Assembly (NCBI RefSeq): GCF_001598435.1
Contig: NZ_BCYY01000033.1
Span: forward strand, 1-42,124
From: Sphingomonas pituitosa NBRC 102491
Lineage (GTDB): Bacteria > Pseudomonadota > Alphaproteobacteria > Sphingomonadales > Sphingomonadaceae
Direction of reading: 5' to 3'
Length of the DNA stretch: 42,124 bases
The notes under the pieces were generated by a model. That model worked only from the letters and a program-made list of their open reading frames with translations, made no database searches and was not told where the DNA came from. The position numbers and the translations under genes were made by a program. Below, in pieces: positions 1 to 7,082 of the stretch (its first letter is position 1; each line of letters starts with the position of its first letter).

Positions 1-3
1 TCT

Positions 4-939
4 ATGAAACTCATGGCCGGCAATTCGAACCTGCCGCTGGCGAGCGCCATCGCCGACTATCTGGAGATTCCCCTCACCCAGGCGAACGTCCGCCGCTTCG
101 CCGACGAGGAGATCTTCGTCGAGATCCTCGAGAACGTCCGCGGCGAGGACGTGTTCGTGCTCCAGTCGACCAGCTATCCGGCGAACGACAATCTGATGGA
201 GCTGCTGATCATGATCGACGCGCTCCGCCGCGCGTCGGCCAAGCGGATCACCGCGGTGCTCCCCTATTTCGGCTATGCCCGCCAGGACCGGAAGCCCGGG
301 CCCCGCACGCCGATTTCGGCCAAGCTGGTCGCCAACCTGATCACCACCGCAGGCGCCAACCGCGTCCTCTCGGTCGATCTGCACGCCGGGCAGATCCAGG
401 GCTTCTTCGACATCCCGACCGACAATCTGTTCGCGGCGCCGGTGATGTCGGCGGACATCCAGACGCGCTTCATCGACAAGCAGTGGATGGTCGTCTCGCC
501 CGACGTCGGCGGCGTGGTGCGCGCGCGCCAGCTCGCCAAGCGGCTGGACAACGCCCCCCTCGCGATCGTCGACAAGCGGCGCGAGCGTCCGGGTGAATCG
601 GAAGTGATGAACATCATCGGCGAGGTGAAGGGCCGCTTCTGCATCCTCATCGACGACATCGTCGATTCGGCCGGCACGCTGTGCAACGCCGCGGCGGCGC
701 TGAAGGCGGCGGGCGCCGAGGACGTCGTCGCCTATTGTACCCACGGCGTGCTCTCCGGCGCGGCGATGGCGCGCGTCGCCAAGTCCGAGCTGCGCGAGCT
801 GGTGATCACCGACTCCATCGGTAATCACGACGTGGTCGCCGCCGGCGAGAAGGTCCGCCACCTCACCATCGCGCCGCTGATCGCCGAGGCGATCCGCCGC
901 ATCGCCGACGAAAGCTCGGTCTCGAGCCTGTTCGACTGA
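4..939 (+). CDS. prs: Ribose-phosphate pyrophosphokinase (PRPP synthetase)
   Basis: This 311-aa protein matches class I PRPP synthetases in length and motifs. It transfers pyrophosphate from ATP to ribose-5-phosphate, giving PRPP for purine, pyrimidine, histidine, tryptophan and NAD synthesis in the cytosol. Visible landmarks are the ATP-contacting YARQDRK segment near residue 95, the flexible catalytic loop DKRRERPGE near residue 190, and the PRPP-binding loop CILIDDIVDSAGTL near residues 214-227. The ATG lies only four bases into the window, so its ribosome site and promoter cannot be judged. The next gene is convergent, and a strong inverted repeat separates the two stop codons. Identification is firm. 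Confidence 0.97.
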   Translation: MKLMAGNSNLPLASAIADYLEIPLTQANVRRFADEEIFVEILENVRGEDVFVLQSTSYPANDNLMELLIMIDALRRASAKRITAVLPYFGYARQDRKPGPRTPISAKLVANLITTAGANRVLSVDLHAGQIQGFFDIPTDNLFAAPVMSADIQTRFIDKQWMVVSPDVGGVVRARQLAKRLDNAPLAIVDKRRERPGESEVMNIIGEVKGRFCILIDDIVDSAGTLCNAAAALKAAGAEDVVAYCTHGVLSGAAMARVAKSELRELVITDSIGNHDVVAAGEKVRHLTIAPLIAEAIRRIADESSVSSLFD

Positions 940-948
940 GCCGACCTG

Positions 949-972
949 GCCCCTCCTCCTCGGAGGAGGGGC
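949..972. terminator. Strong hairpin between convergent prs and TSUP genes
   Basis: GCCCCTCCTCC and GGAGGAGGGGC form a perfect 11-bp inverted repeat separated by two bases; in RNA the innermost pairs would open to make a small loop. It starts 9 bases after the prs stop and abuts the stop codon of the leftward permease gene. There is no clear U-tract on either strand, so it may act as a bidirectional Rho-assisted terminator or transcript-end stabiliser rather than a classical intrinsic terminator. Confidence 0.55.
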
Positions 973-1728
973 TTAGCCCTTGGCTACCGCCTCCCAAATC
1001 AGCGCACCGCCCACCGCGATCATCAGCACATAGATCGCAGTGTAGAAGCGTTCCGGCGACACCCGCCGCACCAGCCACACCCCTGCCAGCGTCGAGACCA
1101 GCGCCAGCGGAAACAGCACGGCCGAGGTCAGCAGGTTCGCGGGCGTGAACTGGCCGAGCGCCCAATAGGCCGGTACCTTGATCCAGTTGGTCGCGGCGAA
1201 GAAGAGCGCGGTCGTCCCCACCAGCCGGTCGCGCGGCAGGCCCCGCGGCAGCACCCAGAGCTGGAAGGGCGGCTGCCCTGCATGGGCGATCTGGCTGGTG
1301 AAGCCCGAGGCGACGCCGAACAGGCTGCCCACCCATTCGGGCCAGCGCGCCGCCATCGCCGGCGTAGCCCGCCCGCTCCCCCACAGCCGGTACAGCCCGA
1401 ACAGGATCGAGATCGCGCCCACCGCCGCCAGCACCAGCACCGACGACACGCTCGCCGCGAAGCCATAGCCGAGTGCGATCCCGGCCATCGATCCCGGCAG
1501 CATCCACGCCAGCAGCCGCCAGTCCACGGTGCGGCGGAACGCCCAGACGCTTACCACGTCCTGCAGAATCAGGATCGGCAGCGTGATCGCCGCCGCGCGC
1601 ACCGGATCCATCGCCAGCGCCAGCAGCGGCAGCGACAGCGCGCCCATGCCGGCGAACCCGCCCTTGGACAGGCCGAGCAGCAGCACGGCGGGCACGGCGA
1701 GCGCATAGAAATGCCAGTCGGTGATCAT
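973..1728 (-). CDS. TSUP (TauE/SafE) family membrane permease
   Basis: This is a 251-aa, very hydrophobic protein with about eight predicted membrane segments. It opens with the GLSKGGFAG stretch typical of the TSUP/DUF81 family (residues ~18-26), and a second family-like stretch, SGFTSQIAHAG, lies in the second half. Family members move sulfite, sulfoacetate or other small organosulfur anions across the inner membrane; the substrate here cannot be told from sequence. I chose the ATG giving MITDWHFYAL. The frame stays open 20 codons further upstream, but that extension is arginine-rich and would reach toward the divergent gene. The gene stands alone, divergent from the ABM-fold gene and convergent with prs. 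Confidence 0.85.
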   Translation of the reverse strand: MITDWHFYALAVPAVLLLGLSKGGFAGMGALSLPLLALAMDPVRAAAITLPILILQDVVSVWAFRRTVDWRLLAWMLPGSMAGIALGYGFAASVSSVLVLAAVGAISILFGLYRLWGSGRATPAMAARWPEWVGSLFGVASGFTSQIAHAGQPPFQLWVLPRGLPRDRLVGTTALFFAATNWIKVPAYWALGQFTPANLLTSAVLFPLALVSTLAGVWLVRRVSPERFYTAIYVLMIAVGGALIWEAVAKG

Positions 1729-1790
1729 GCGTTCGCTTTCGCAGGGCTCGTACGGATTGCAAAGTGCCGCGCGCCTTCTACGATTCACGT

Positions 1791-2114
1791 ATGGGAGAGG
1801 ATCGTACAGGCCAGATCGCGGTGCTGTTCGTGTCGAAGCGCACCGACGAAGATGCCGCCGGCTATGCCGCAGCGGCAGACGCGATGGTCGCGCTGGCGGC
1901 GGTGCAGCCGGGCTATCGTGGCATCGAATCGCAGCGCGGCGCCGACGGCGTCGGCATCACCATCAGCTACTGGGCCGACGATGCCAGCGCTATCGCCTGG
2001 CGCGACCATCCCGAGCACGCCGCGATCCGCGCGCAGGGCCGCGCGCGCTGGTACGAATGGTATGAGGTGATCGTCACCCGGGTCGAGCGCGGCTATCGGT
2101 GGCGCCGCGCATGA
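1791..2114 (+). CDS. Antibiotic biosynthesis monooxygenase (ABM) domain protein
   Basis: This small protein of 107 aa begins MGEDRTGQIAVLFVSKR. It has the alternating strand/helix pattern and closing SYWADDASAIAWRDHPEH segment of the ABM ferredoxin-like fold (heme-degrading or quinol monooxygenase relatives). The conserved W...W..H pattern near residues 60-70 is typical of short YhgC/ABM proteins. The biochemical role cannot be assigned: members range from cofactor-free monooxygenases to stress proteins. A GTG at 1764 would add nine residues, but I prefer the ATG at 1791. Its TGA overlaps the first ATG of an 11-bp triplicate repeat that leads into the MFS gene, so the two genes are probably one transcript and translationally coupled. 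Confidence 0.75.
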   Translation: MGEDRTGQIAVLFVSKRTDEDAAGYAAAADAMVALAAVQPGYRGIESQRGADGVGITISYWADDASAIAWRDHPEHAAIRAQGRARWYEWYEVIVTRVERGYRWRRA

Positions 2115-2143
2115 GCCGCGCATGAGCCGCGCATGAGCCGCGC
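2104..2143 (+). repeat. 11-bp tandem repeat carrying three successive ATG codons
   Basis: The unit ATGAGCCGCGC occurs three times in a row (2111-2121, 2122-2132, 2133-2143), preceded by a partial copy. Each unit carries an ATG, and because the period is 11 the three ATGs fall in three different frames. The first ATG overlaps the TGA of the upstream gene; only the third opens the MFS reading frame. Slippage by one unit would keep the last ATG in frame but change spacing from the upstream stop codon. Confidence 0.9.
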
Positions 2144-3425
2144 GATCGACCGCGATTTCGCGCTGCTGTTCGGCGTGATGCTGATGATCGCGGCCGGCAA
2201 CACGGCGCTGCAATCGATCCTGCCGGCGCTCGGCCGCTCGCTCCATGCCGCCGACAGCGCGGTAGCGGCGGTTTTCTCGGTATCGGCGCTCTTGTGGATG
2301 CTTACCGCACCGTTCTGGGCCGCGCGCTCCGAAAAGGCGGGGCGGCGATCGATGGTGCTGCTCGGCATTCTCGGCTTCACGGCGTCGCTGGGGCTGTGCG
2401 GGCTGTGCCTCGCGCTCGGCATCAACGGCGTGCTGAGCCCCTTCGCCACCTTCGCTGCCTTCGTGGTGGGGCGGATGCTGTACGGCGCCTTCGGCTCGGC
2501 CGCGCCGCCGGCGGTGCAGGCGATCGTCGCCGCACGTACCAGCCGCGAGGATCGTACCAAGGCGCTGACCCTGCTCGCCTCGGCCTTTGGCCTCGGGACG
2601 ATCCTGGGCCCTGCCGTCGCGCCCTATCTGGTGATGGGGCATCTCTGGCCCGGCGGGCCGCTGATCGGCCTTTCCGGCCCCGCCTTCGCCGCCAGCGTGC
2701 TGGGAATGGTGCTCTTCGTTGCCGTGCTGCGGCTGCTGCCGCGCGAATCGGGAACGGTCGAACATGGCGCGACCACGAGCTACCCGTCGATCGGCGGGCA
2801 GGGCACCGGCGCCAGCGTCGCCGCAGCGGTGGGCGAGCATGCCGAGGATGTCCGTACCTTCGATCCGCGGGTGCGCCCCTGGATGATCGCGGGGCTTGTC
2901 GCGGGACACGCCCAGGCGATGACCGGCCAGGCGATCGGCTTCCTGATCATCGATCGGCTTGCGCTTGCCCCCGCCGCCGCGCTGGAGCCGACCGGCCTGG
3001 TGCTGATGATCGGGGCCGGCGCCTCGCTGCTCGTCCAATGGGGGCTCATCCCGCTGCTCGAGCTGAAGCCGCGGGCACTGATTCTCGCCGGGGCGGCGCT
3101 GGGCGCGCTGGGCTGCCTGGCGACGGCGATGGCGGGATCGCTCTACGGCATCGCGCTCGGCTATGCGACCATCGCGCTGGGCATGGGCTTCGCGCGGCCG
3201 GGGTTCACCGCCGGCGCGTCGCTGGCGGTCGGCCCGCATGCGCAGGGGTCGGTGGCGGGCCGGGTGACCTCGATCAACGGCGCGGCGTTCGTGCTGGGGC
3301 CGTCGATCGGCGTGGCGATGTACGAATATTGGGGGTCGCTGCCCTTCCTGGTCGCGGCGGCCGCCCTGGCGGTGATGTTCGGCTATGGCTGGGTCGCGAC
3401 GCGCCAGCGATTCCCACATCCCTGA
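2133..3425 (+). CDS. MFS transporter, drug-efflux-like
   Basis: This 430-aa integral membrane protein has about twelve hydrophobic segments in two halves. A longer hydrophilic loop (around residues 205-250, rich in Gly, Thr and acidic residues) lies between them, as expected for the major facilitator superfamily. The first cytoplasmic loop reads APFWAARSEKAGRRS, the usual MFS motif A region (D/R-rich turn after TM2). It most resembles proton-coupled multidrug exporters, but the substrate is unknown. The start is the third ATG of the upstream 11-bp repeat; none of the three has a clear Shine-Dalgarno, so expression may rely on coupling with the preceding ABM gene. The next gene is convergent. 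Confidence 0.85.
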   Translation: MSRAIDRDFALLFGVMLMIAAGNTALQSILPALGRSLHAADSAVAAVFSVSALLWMLTAPFWAARSEKAGRRSMVLLGILGFTASLGLCGLCLALGINGVLSPFATFAAFVVGRMLYGAFGSAAPPAVQAIVAARTSREDRTKALTLLASAFGLGTILGPAVAPYLVMGHLWPGGPLIGLSGPAFAASVLGMVLFVAVLRLLPRESGTVEHGATTSYPSIGGQGTGASVAAAVGEHAEDVRTFDPRVRPWMIAGLVAGHAQAMTGQAIGFLIIDRLALAPAAALEPTGLVLMIGAGASLLVQWGLIPLLELKPRALILAGAALGALGCLATAMAGSLYGIALGYATIALGMGFARPGFTAGASLAVGPHAQGSVAGRVTSINGAAFVLGPSIGVAMYEYWGSLPFLVAAAALAVMFGYGWVATRQRFPHP

Positions 3426-3452
3426 GCACCGGGCGACTCCCCCGGGAGCGGA

Positions 3453-3728
3453 TCAGGATCGTTCGCGCGGACGATCGTCCTCCGTCAGTTCCACGACTTC
3501 GAAATCGTAGCGGGCCCAGCCGCGCTGGCGGGCAGCTTCCTCGGTCGCCGCCCGCTTGCCGGTCGCTTCCTTGAGCGATTTCGCGTGCCCCCAGAAAACC
3601 TCGGTGCGGCCGCCGCCCAGTTCCGCGACGATGCGCCAGTAATGGGTAAACGGTGCGGACGTCGGCCCGATCGTCTTCACATAGCCGTCTGCCAGGGTAG
3701 CGGTCAGATATCGTCTTCGCTTCGCCAT
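3453..3728 (-). CDS. Small conserved-looking protein of unknown function
   Basis: I do not recognise this 91-aa protein. It starts MAKRRRYLTATL, is basic at the N-terminus, and has a central stretch (PTSAPFTHYWRIVAELGGGR, residues ~20-39) that looks like a small beta-rich fold. An alanine-rich helix (KEATGKRAATEEAARQRGWA) and an acidic tail follow. There is no signal peptide or membrane segment. The ATG at 3728 is preceded by GAGAG at good spacing; the frame is open 40 codons further upstream, but that part is low-complexity and lacks a better ribosome site. It lies between the convergent MFS gene and the tRNA-Gln gene. Confidence 0.6.
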   Translation of the reverse strand: MAKRRRYLTATLADGYVKTIGPTSAPFTHYWRIVAELGGGRTEVFWGHAKSLKEATGKRAATEEAARQRGWARYDFEVVELTEDDRPRERS

Positions 3729-3909
3729 GGGACTCTCTGCAGGACGACGCCCGTGCGTGAAGGCCGGAACGCCGGTTTTGCGGGTAGCGCCCAGCCTGTC
3801 CGACGTCGAGGCGCATCGCCAGGGGAGGGCTCCCGCCCCAGGCGGCACCGCTCATCGGTTCACGCATCGGCGAACATCGTGGCAGTTTCAGGGAGGCTGG
3901 GAAGCCGCT

Positions 3910-3983
3910 TGGATGCCCCGTGAGGATTCGAACCTCAATTGACGGAGTCAGAGTCCGTAGTCTTACCTTTAGACGACGGGGCA
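3910..3983 (-). tRNA. tRNA-Gln (anticodon CTG)
   Basis: Read on the minus strand, TGCCCCG and CGGGGCA pair as the acceptor stem, followed by discriminator T and an encoded CCA (3912-3910). The D-stem is GTCT/AGAC, the anticodon stem ACGGA/TCCGT with loop CTCTGAC (anticodon CTG, codon CAG), and the T-arm TGAGG-TTCGAAT-CCTCA. All stems pair fully. It is transcribed from its own promoter just upstream. Confidence 0.96.
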
Positions 3984-3998
3984 CCAGGCAGGTCGCGC

Positions 3999-4027
3999 CA
4001 GATAGGGGGATGCGGCGGCCATGTCAA
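3999..4027 (-). promoter_or_regulatory. Sigma70-type promoter of tRNA-Gln
   Basis: On the minus strand a perfect -35 TTGACA (4027-4022) is followed by a 17-base spacer and -10 TATCTG (4004-3999). The predicted start falls about 8-10 bases before the mature tRNA 5' end at 3983, a normal tRNA leader length. Confidence 0.75.
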
Positions 4028-4140
4028 CGCGCAATCGCGCGCTCGCCTTGCGCTGCCATCTTTGCTCGTCTAGCCTCGCATCCAAGCACCGGCCGGACCG
4101 TTTTGGTTCGGTGACGGAAGAAGATAAGTGAGTTGATGTG

Positions 4141-5199
4141 ATGGGGGATGGCTCCGCCAGAATGCCCCGCGGGAGGCGCGTTTCCGCCGCCCGCCCTGCG
4201 CCGCCACCGGCCGCGAAAGGGCAGGCACCGCGCTGGCCCGAAGCGCGCCATTATGCCGCGCTGGACCTGGGTACCAATAACTGCCGATTGCTGATCGCCC
4301 GCCCGCAAGGTTCCGGCTTTGCGGTGATCGATGCCTTTTCGCGAATCGTCCGGCTCGGCGAGGGGCTGGCGACGACCGGTCGCCTGTCCGATGCGGCGAT
4401 CGAGCGCACGCTCGCCGCGCTGCGCATCTGCGCGGACAAGCTCAAGCGCCGCAACGTCGCGCTCGCCCGCTCGGTCGCGACCCAGGCCTGCCGCCAGGCC
4501 GAGAACGGCGCCGAGTTCATCGAGCGCGCCTATCGCGAGACGGGAATCGCGCTCGACATCATCACCGCCGAGGAAGAGGCGCGGCTGGCGGTGCTCGGCT
4601 GCCATGCGCTGCTCGAGCCCGGGGACGGACCGGCGCTGGTGTTCGACATCGGCGGCGGTTCGACCGAGCTGGTGCTGGTCGATTCGCATGCGCCCATCCC
4701 GCGCATCCTCGACTGGCACAGCGCGCCCTGGGGCGTGGTGTCGCTGAGCGAGGCGACCGGGCAGAGCAAGGCGGTGAGCGCCGATGCCCGCGCCGCCGCC
4801 TATGCGGACATGCGCGCACGGGTACGCGATAGTTTCGCGCCGTTCGTCGCGCGGCTGCGCCCGCCCAAGGGCACGCCGCGGCTGCTCGGCACCAGCGGCA
4901 CGGTGACGACGCTGGCCAGCGTGCATCTGGGGCTCGCCTCGTACGATCGCTCGGCGGTCGACGGGCTGATCGTGCCGAGCGCGGCGATGCGCGAGGTGAG
5001 CGCGCGAATCGCCGCGATGAGCGTCAAGGAACGCGCGCAGGTGCCGTGCATCGGCAACGAACGCGCCGATCTGGTCTCGGCCGGCTGCGCGATCCTGGAG
5101 ACGATCCTCGACATCTGGCCCGCGGAGCGGCTAGGCATCGCCGATCGCGGCATTCGCGAAGGCATCTTGCGGCGGCTGATCGGCGGCGCGCCCTTATAG
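4141..5199 (+). CDS. Ppx/GppA family exopolyphosphatase / pppGpp phosphohydrolase
   Basis: This protein of about 352 aa belongs to the actin-fold Ppx/GppA phosphatase family. The first phosphate motif ALDLGTNNCRLLIA sits at residues ~40-53, the second, VFDIGGGSTELVLVD, near 167-181, and the adenosine-region motif GTSGTVTTLAS near 250. The family hydrolyses long-chain polyphosphate and/or pppGpp to ppGpp; which activity dominates here is not readable. It is shorter than the ~500-aa enterobacterial PPX and lacks the C-terminal HD-like helical domain, as in many alphaproteobacteria. A GTG immediately precedes the ATG, so the start is ambiguous by one codon; the first ~35 residues are Pro/Arg-rich and probably flexible. 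It is 17 bases upstream of rlmE, with which it is likely co-transcribed. Confidence 0.9.
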   Translation: MGDGSARMPRGRRVSAARPAPPPAAKGQAPRWPEARHYAALDLGTNNCRLLIARPQGSGFAVIDAFSRIVRLGEGLATTGRLSDAAIERTLAALRICADKLKRRNVALARSVATQACRQAENGAEFIERAYRETGIALDIITAEEEARLAVLGCHALLEPGDGPALVFDIGGGSTELVLVDSHAPIPRILDWHSAPWGVVSLSEATGQSKAVSADARAAAYADMRARVRDSFAPFVARLRPPKGTPRLLGTSGTVTTLASVHLGLASYDRSAVDGLIVPSAAMREVSARIAAMSVKERAQVPCIGNERADLVSAGCAILETILDIWPAERLGIADRGIREGILRRLIGGAPL

Positions 5200-5216
5200 G
5201 TTGTGAGGAAGAAGCG

Positions 5217-5909
5217 ATGAGCAGGGGCGGTGGCCGCGGCCATGTCCGCGTGCGCACGGCGCGCGGCCGTACGGCGCAATCGACGCGCTGGCTGGAACGC
5301 CAGTTGAACGACCCCTATGTCCGGCGCGCCAAGGCCGAGGGCTATCGCAGCCGCGCGGCGTACAAGCTGACCGAGCTGGACGAGAAATTCGGCTTCCTGA
5401 AAGGTGCAAAGCGCGTCGTCGATCTGGGCGTGGCGCCCGGCGGCTGGACGCAGGTGGTGCGCCGGGTGCTGCCCAAGGCGGCGGTGGTCGGCATCGACCT
5501 GCTGCCCGTCGACCCGATCGAGGGCGCGACGCTGCTCCAGATGGACTTCATGGACGATGCCGCGCCCGACCGGCTGATCGAGGAACTGGGCGGCGCGCCG
5601 GACCTGATCCTGTCCGACATGGCCGCGAACACGGTGGGCCATCCGCAGACCGATGCGCTGCGCACGATGGCGCTGGTGGAAACCGCGTTCGACTTCGCGA
5701 TCAAGACCCTCGCGCCCGGCGGCGATTTCGTCGCCAAGGTGTTCGCCGGCGGCGCCGATTCGGCACTCATCGCCGAAATGAAGCGCGCCTTCACCACCGT
5801 GAAGCACGCCAAGCCCCCCGCGAGCCGCAAGGGATCGGTGGAATGGTATGTGGTGGCGCAGGGCTTCAAGGGCCGGGCGGAGAGCGCCGGTGGGGCCGAA
5901 GAAGAATAG
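5217..5909 (+). CDS. rlmE: 23S rRNA (uridine-2'-O-)-methyltransferase RlmE (FtsJ/RrmJ)
   Basis: This 230-aa protein is the heat-shock methyltransferase that 2'-O-methylates U2552 (E. coli numbering) in the ribosomal A-loop using SAM. The SAM-binding motif VVDLGVAPGGWTQ lies near residue 67. The K-D-K-E catalytic tetrad is recognisable: K50 in AAYKLTEL, Asp in ILSDMAANT, Lys in DFVAKVF, and Glu in KGSVEWYVVA. The N-terminus (about 25 residues) is Arg/Gly-rich and probably contacts RNA. The ATG has a strong GAGGAAG ribosome site at proper spacing. Location directly after ppx/gppA is common in alphaproteobacteria and suggests co-expression under stress or growth control. Confidence 0.95.
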   Translation: MSRGGGRGHVRVRTARGRTAQSTRWLERQLNDPYVRRAKAEGYRSRAAYKLTELDEKFGFLKGAKRVVDLGVAPGGWTQVVRRVLPKAAVVGIDLLPVDPIEGATLLQMDFMDDAAPDRLIEELGGAPDLILSDMAANTVGHPQTDALRTMALVETAFDFAIKTLAPGGDFVAKVFAGGADSALIAEMKRAFTTVKHAKPPASRKGSVEWYVVAQGFKGRAESAGGAEEE

Positions 5910-6003
5910 CGTTTTCAAAAAGGCGACGGTTTTGACGCGCCGCTTGCCCCGTACCGCAAAGGCGGTCTCCTGCTTACCCGGGTGAGGAGGCGGTTGCGAC
6001 CAC

Positions 6004-6600
6004 ATGACCCATTCTCCGCTCCGTCCGCCCTATGCCGAAGCGCTCGCGCAGAGCGGGATGCTGACGCGGCTCGCGGCCTTCGACGCGCATGTCGCAGGCA
6101 CGCCGCCGCTCGGCCTCGACCTGCCCGACAGCGACATCGGCCTCCTCTGCCATGCGCCCGATCCGCACCGCTTCGCCGCAGCGGTCTGGGCGGCCTGCCG
6201 CGACCTGCCCGGTTTCGCGATGTGGCAGTGGCAGGGCCGCGACCGCCCCGTGGTGGCGCGCTTCCACTGCGCGGGCTGGCTGTTCGAGCTGTTCGGCCAG
6301 GCGCGGCCGGTCGCCGAGCAGCTCGGCTGGCGGCACTTCGCCATCGAGCGGCGGCTGCTCGCGCTGGGCGGCGAACCGCTTCGTGCAGCCGTGATGGCGC
6401 GGCGGCACGCGGGCGCCAAGACGGAACCCGCCTTCGCACAGGTGCTGGGGCTGGCGGGGGACCCCTATGCCGCGCTGCTCACGCTCGAAGGTCTCGACGA
6501 CGAGGCGCTGCGCCTGCGGATCAGCGCATCAACAAAAAGGGCCGGCGTTTCCGCCAGCCCCTTTGTTGTTCGTTCGACCAAAGGCGATCAGCCCTCGTAG
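6004..6600 (+). CDS. DUF4269 family protein (nucleotidyltransferase-like)
   Basis: This 198-aa protein resembles DUF4269. The segment PLGLDLPDSDIGLLCHA (residues ~36-52) has the D-x-D-like arrangement of minimal nucleotidyltransferases, and further on FHCAGWLFELFGQ and the RAAVMARRHAGAKTEPAF helix fit the family. No biochemical role is established. A GAGGAGG lies about 14 bases before the ATG, rather far. Oddly, the recognisable domain ends near residue 176; the last ~22 residues are encoded by the rpoZ terminator hairpin, and the stop codon overlaps the rpoZ 3' end by 13 bases. This suggests a C-terminal extension created by loss of an earlier stop. Confidence 0.72.
   Translation: MTHSPLRPPYAEALAQSGMLTRLAAFDAHVAGTPPLGLDLPDSDIGLLCHAPDPHRFAAAVWAACRDLPGFAMWQWQGRDRPVVARFHCAGWLFELFGQARPVAEQLGWRHFAIERRLLALGGEPLRAAVMARRHAGAKTEPAFAQVLGLAGDPYAALLTLEGLDDEALRLRISASTKRAGVSASPFVVRSTKGDQPS
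6534..6560 (-). terminator. Intrinsic terminator of rpoZ
   Basis: In rpoZ RNA, GGGCUGGCG-GAAA-CGCCGGCCC forms a 9-bp stem (one G-U pair) with a GNRA-type GAAA loop, followed directly by UUUUUGUUG. It lies about 28 bases after the rpoZ stop. The same hairpin is read on the plus strand inside the end of the DUF4269 frame, where CCCCTTTGTTG follows it, so it may be weakly bidirectional. Confidence 0.88.
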
Positions 6601-6932
6601 TCGCCGCCCAGATTCTGGTTGCGCGGCGGGGCTGCGGCGGTGAGGCGGAGCGCCTCGGCCTGCGCCTGGATCGAACCGATTTCGTCGGGGGCATCCTCGT
6701 CGTCGACGCGGACGCGCTGCAGGCTGGCAATCACCCCCTCCTGCAGATGATCGGGACGCACGGTCTCTTCCGCGATCTCGCGCAGCGCGACGACCGGGTT
6801 CTTGTCGCGATCGCGATCGAGCGTGAGATCGGCGCCGCCGGAAATCTGCCGCGCGCGCTGTGCGGCGAACAACACCAGGTCGAACCGGTTGGGAACCTTG
6901 TCGACGCAATCCTCGACTGTGACGCGCGCCAT
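6588..6932 (-). CDS. rpoZ: DNA-directed RNA polymerase omega subunit
   Basis: This 114-aa protein begins MARVTVEDCVDKVPNRFDLV and contains AAQRARQISGGA and PVVALREIAEETV, the standard omega-subunit signature that clamps the beta-prime C-terminus and contributes to ppGpp binding. The C-terminal ~45 residues are a variable acidic tail ending GGDYEG. The ATG is preceded by AAGGAAG. A well-formed promoter lies about 35 bases upstream and an intrinsic terminator just downstream, so rpoZ is a single-gene unit here. In many proteobacteria rpoZ neighbours spoT/rel, but none is present in this window. Confidence 0.96.
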   Translation of the reverse strand: MARVTVEDCVDKVPNRFDLVLFAAQRARQISGGADLTLDRDRDKNPVVALREIAEETVRPDHLQEGVIASLQRVRVDDEDAPDEIGSIQAQAEALRLTAAAPPRNQNLGGDYEG

Positions 6933-6967
6933 AAAACGCTTCCTTGGGATAGGGGTGTCCGGAAAGA

Positions 6968-7001
6968 CCGGCCAGTTAGAGGCCGGCTGCCGAAATGTCA
7001 A
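6968..7001 (-). promoter_or_regulatory. rpoZ promoter with a palindrome over the -10 region
   Basis: On the minus strand the -35 TTGACA (7001-6996) is perfect, followed by a 17-base spacer and a weak -10 TAACTG (6978-6973), placing the start about 35 bases before the rpoZ ATG. The inverted repeat CCGGCC-N7-GGCCGG (6968-6986) is centred on the -10, which could be an operator or simply a small hairpin. No strong promoter for the divergent gene is evident. Confidence 0.55.
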
Positions 7002-7082
7002 GGAAAGCGGCCGCGGCGCCGGGGGCGAACCGATTGGCGGCTGAACCGTTGTCTGCGCGTCCGAGCAGGAGAAACGATCCCG

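Noticed and set aside
1764..1790. GTG start adding nine residues to the ABM protein
   Set aside because: No ribosome site and the extra residues do not look like the first strand of the fold; not excluded.
5910..6003. Small hairpin ACCGC-AAAG-GCGGT and TTGACG-like box between rlmE and the DUF4269 gene
   Set aside because: The hairpin is short with no U-run, and no -10 hexamer fits at 16-18 bases from the TTGACG.
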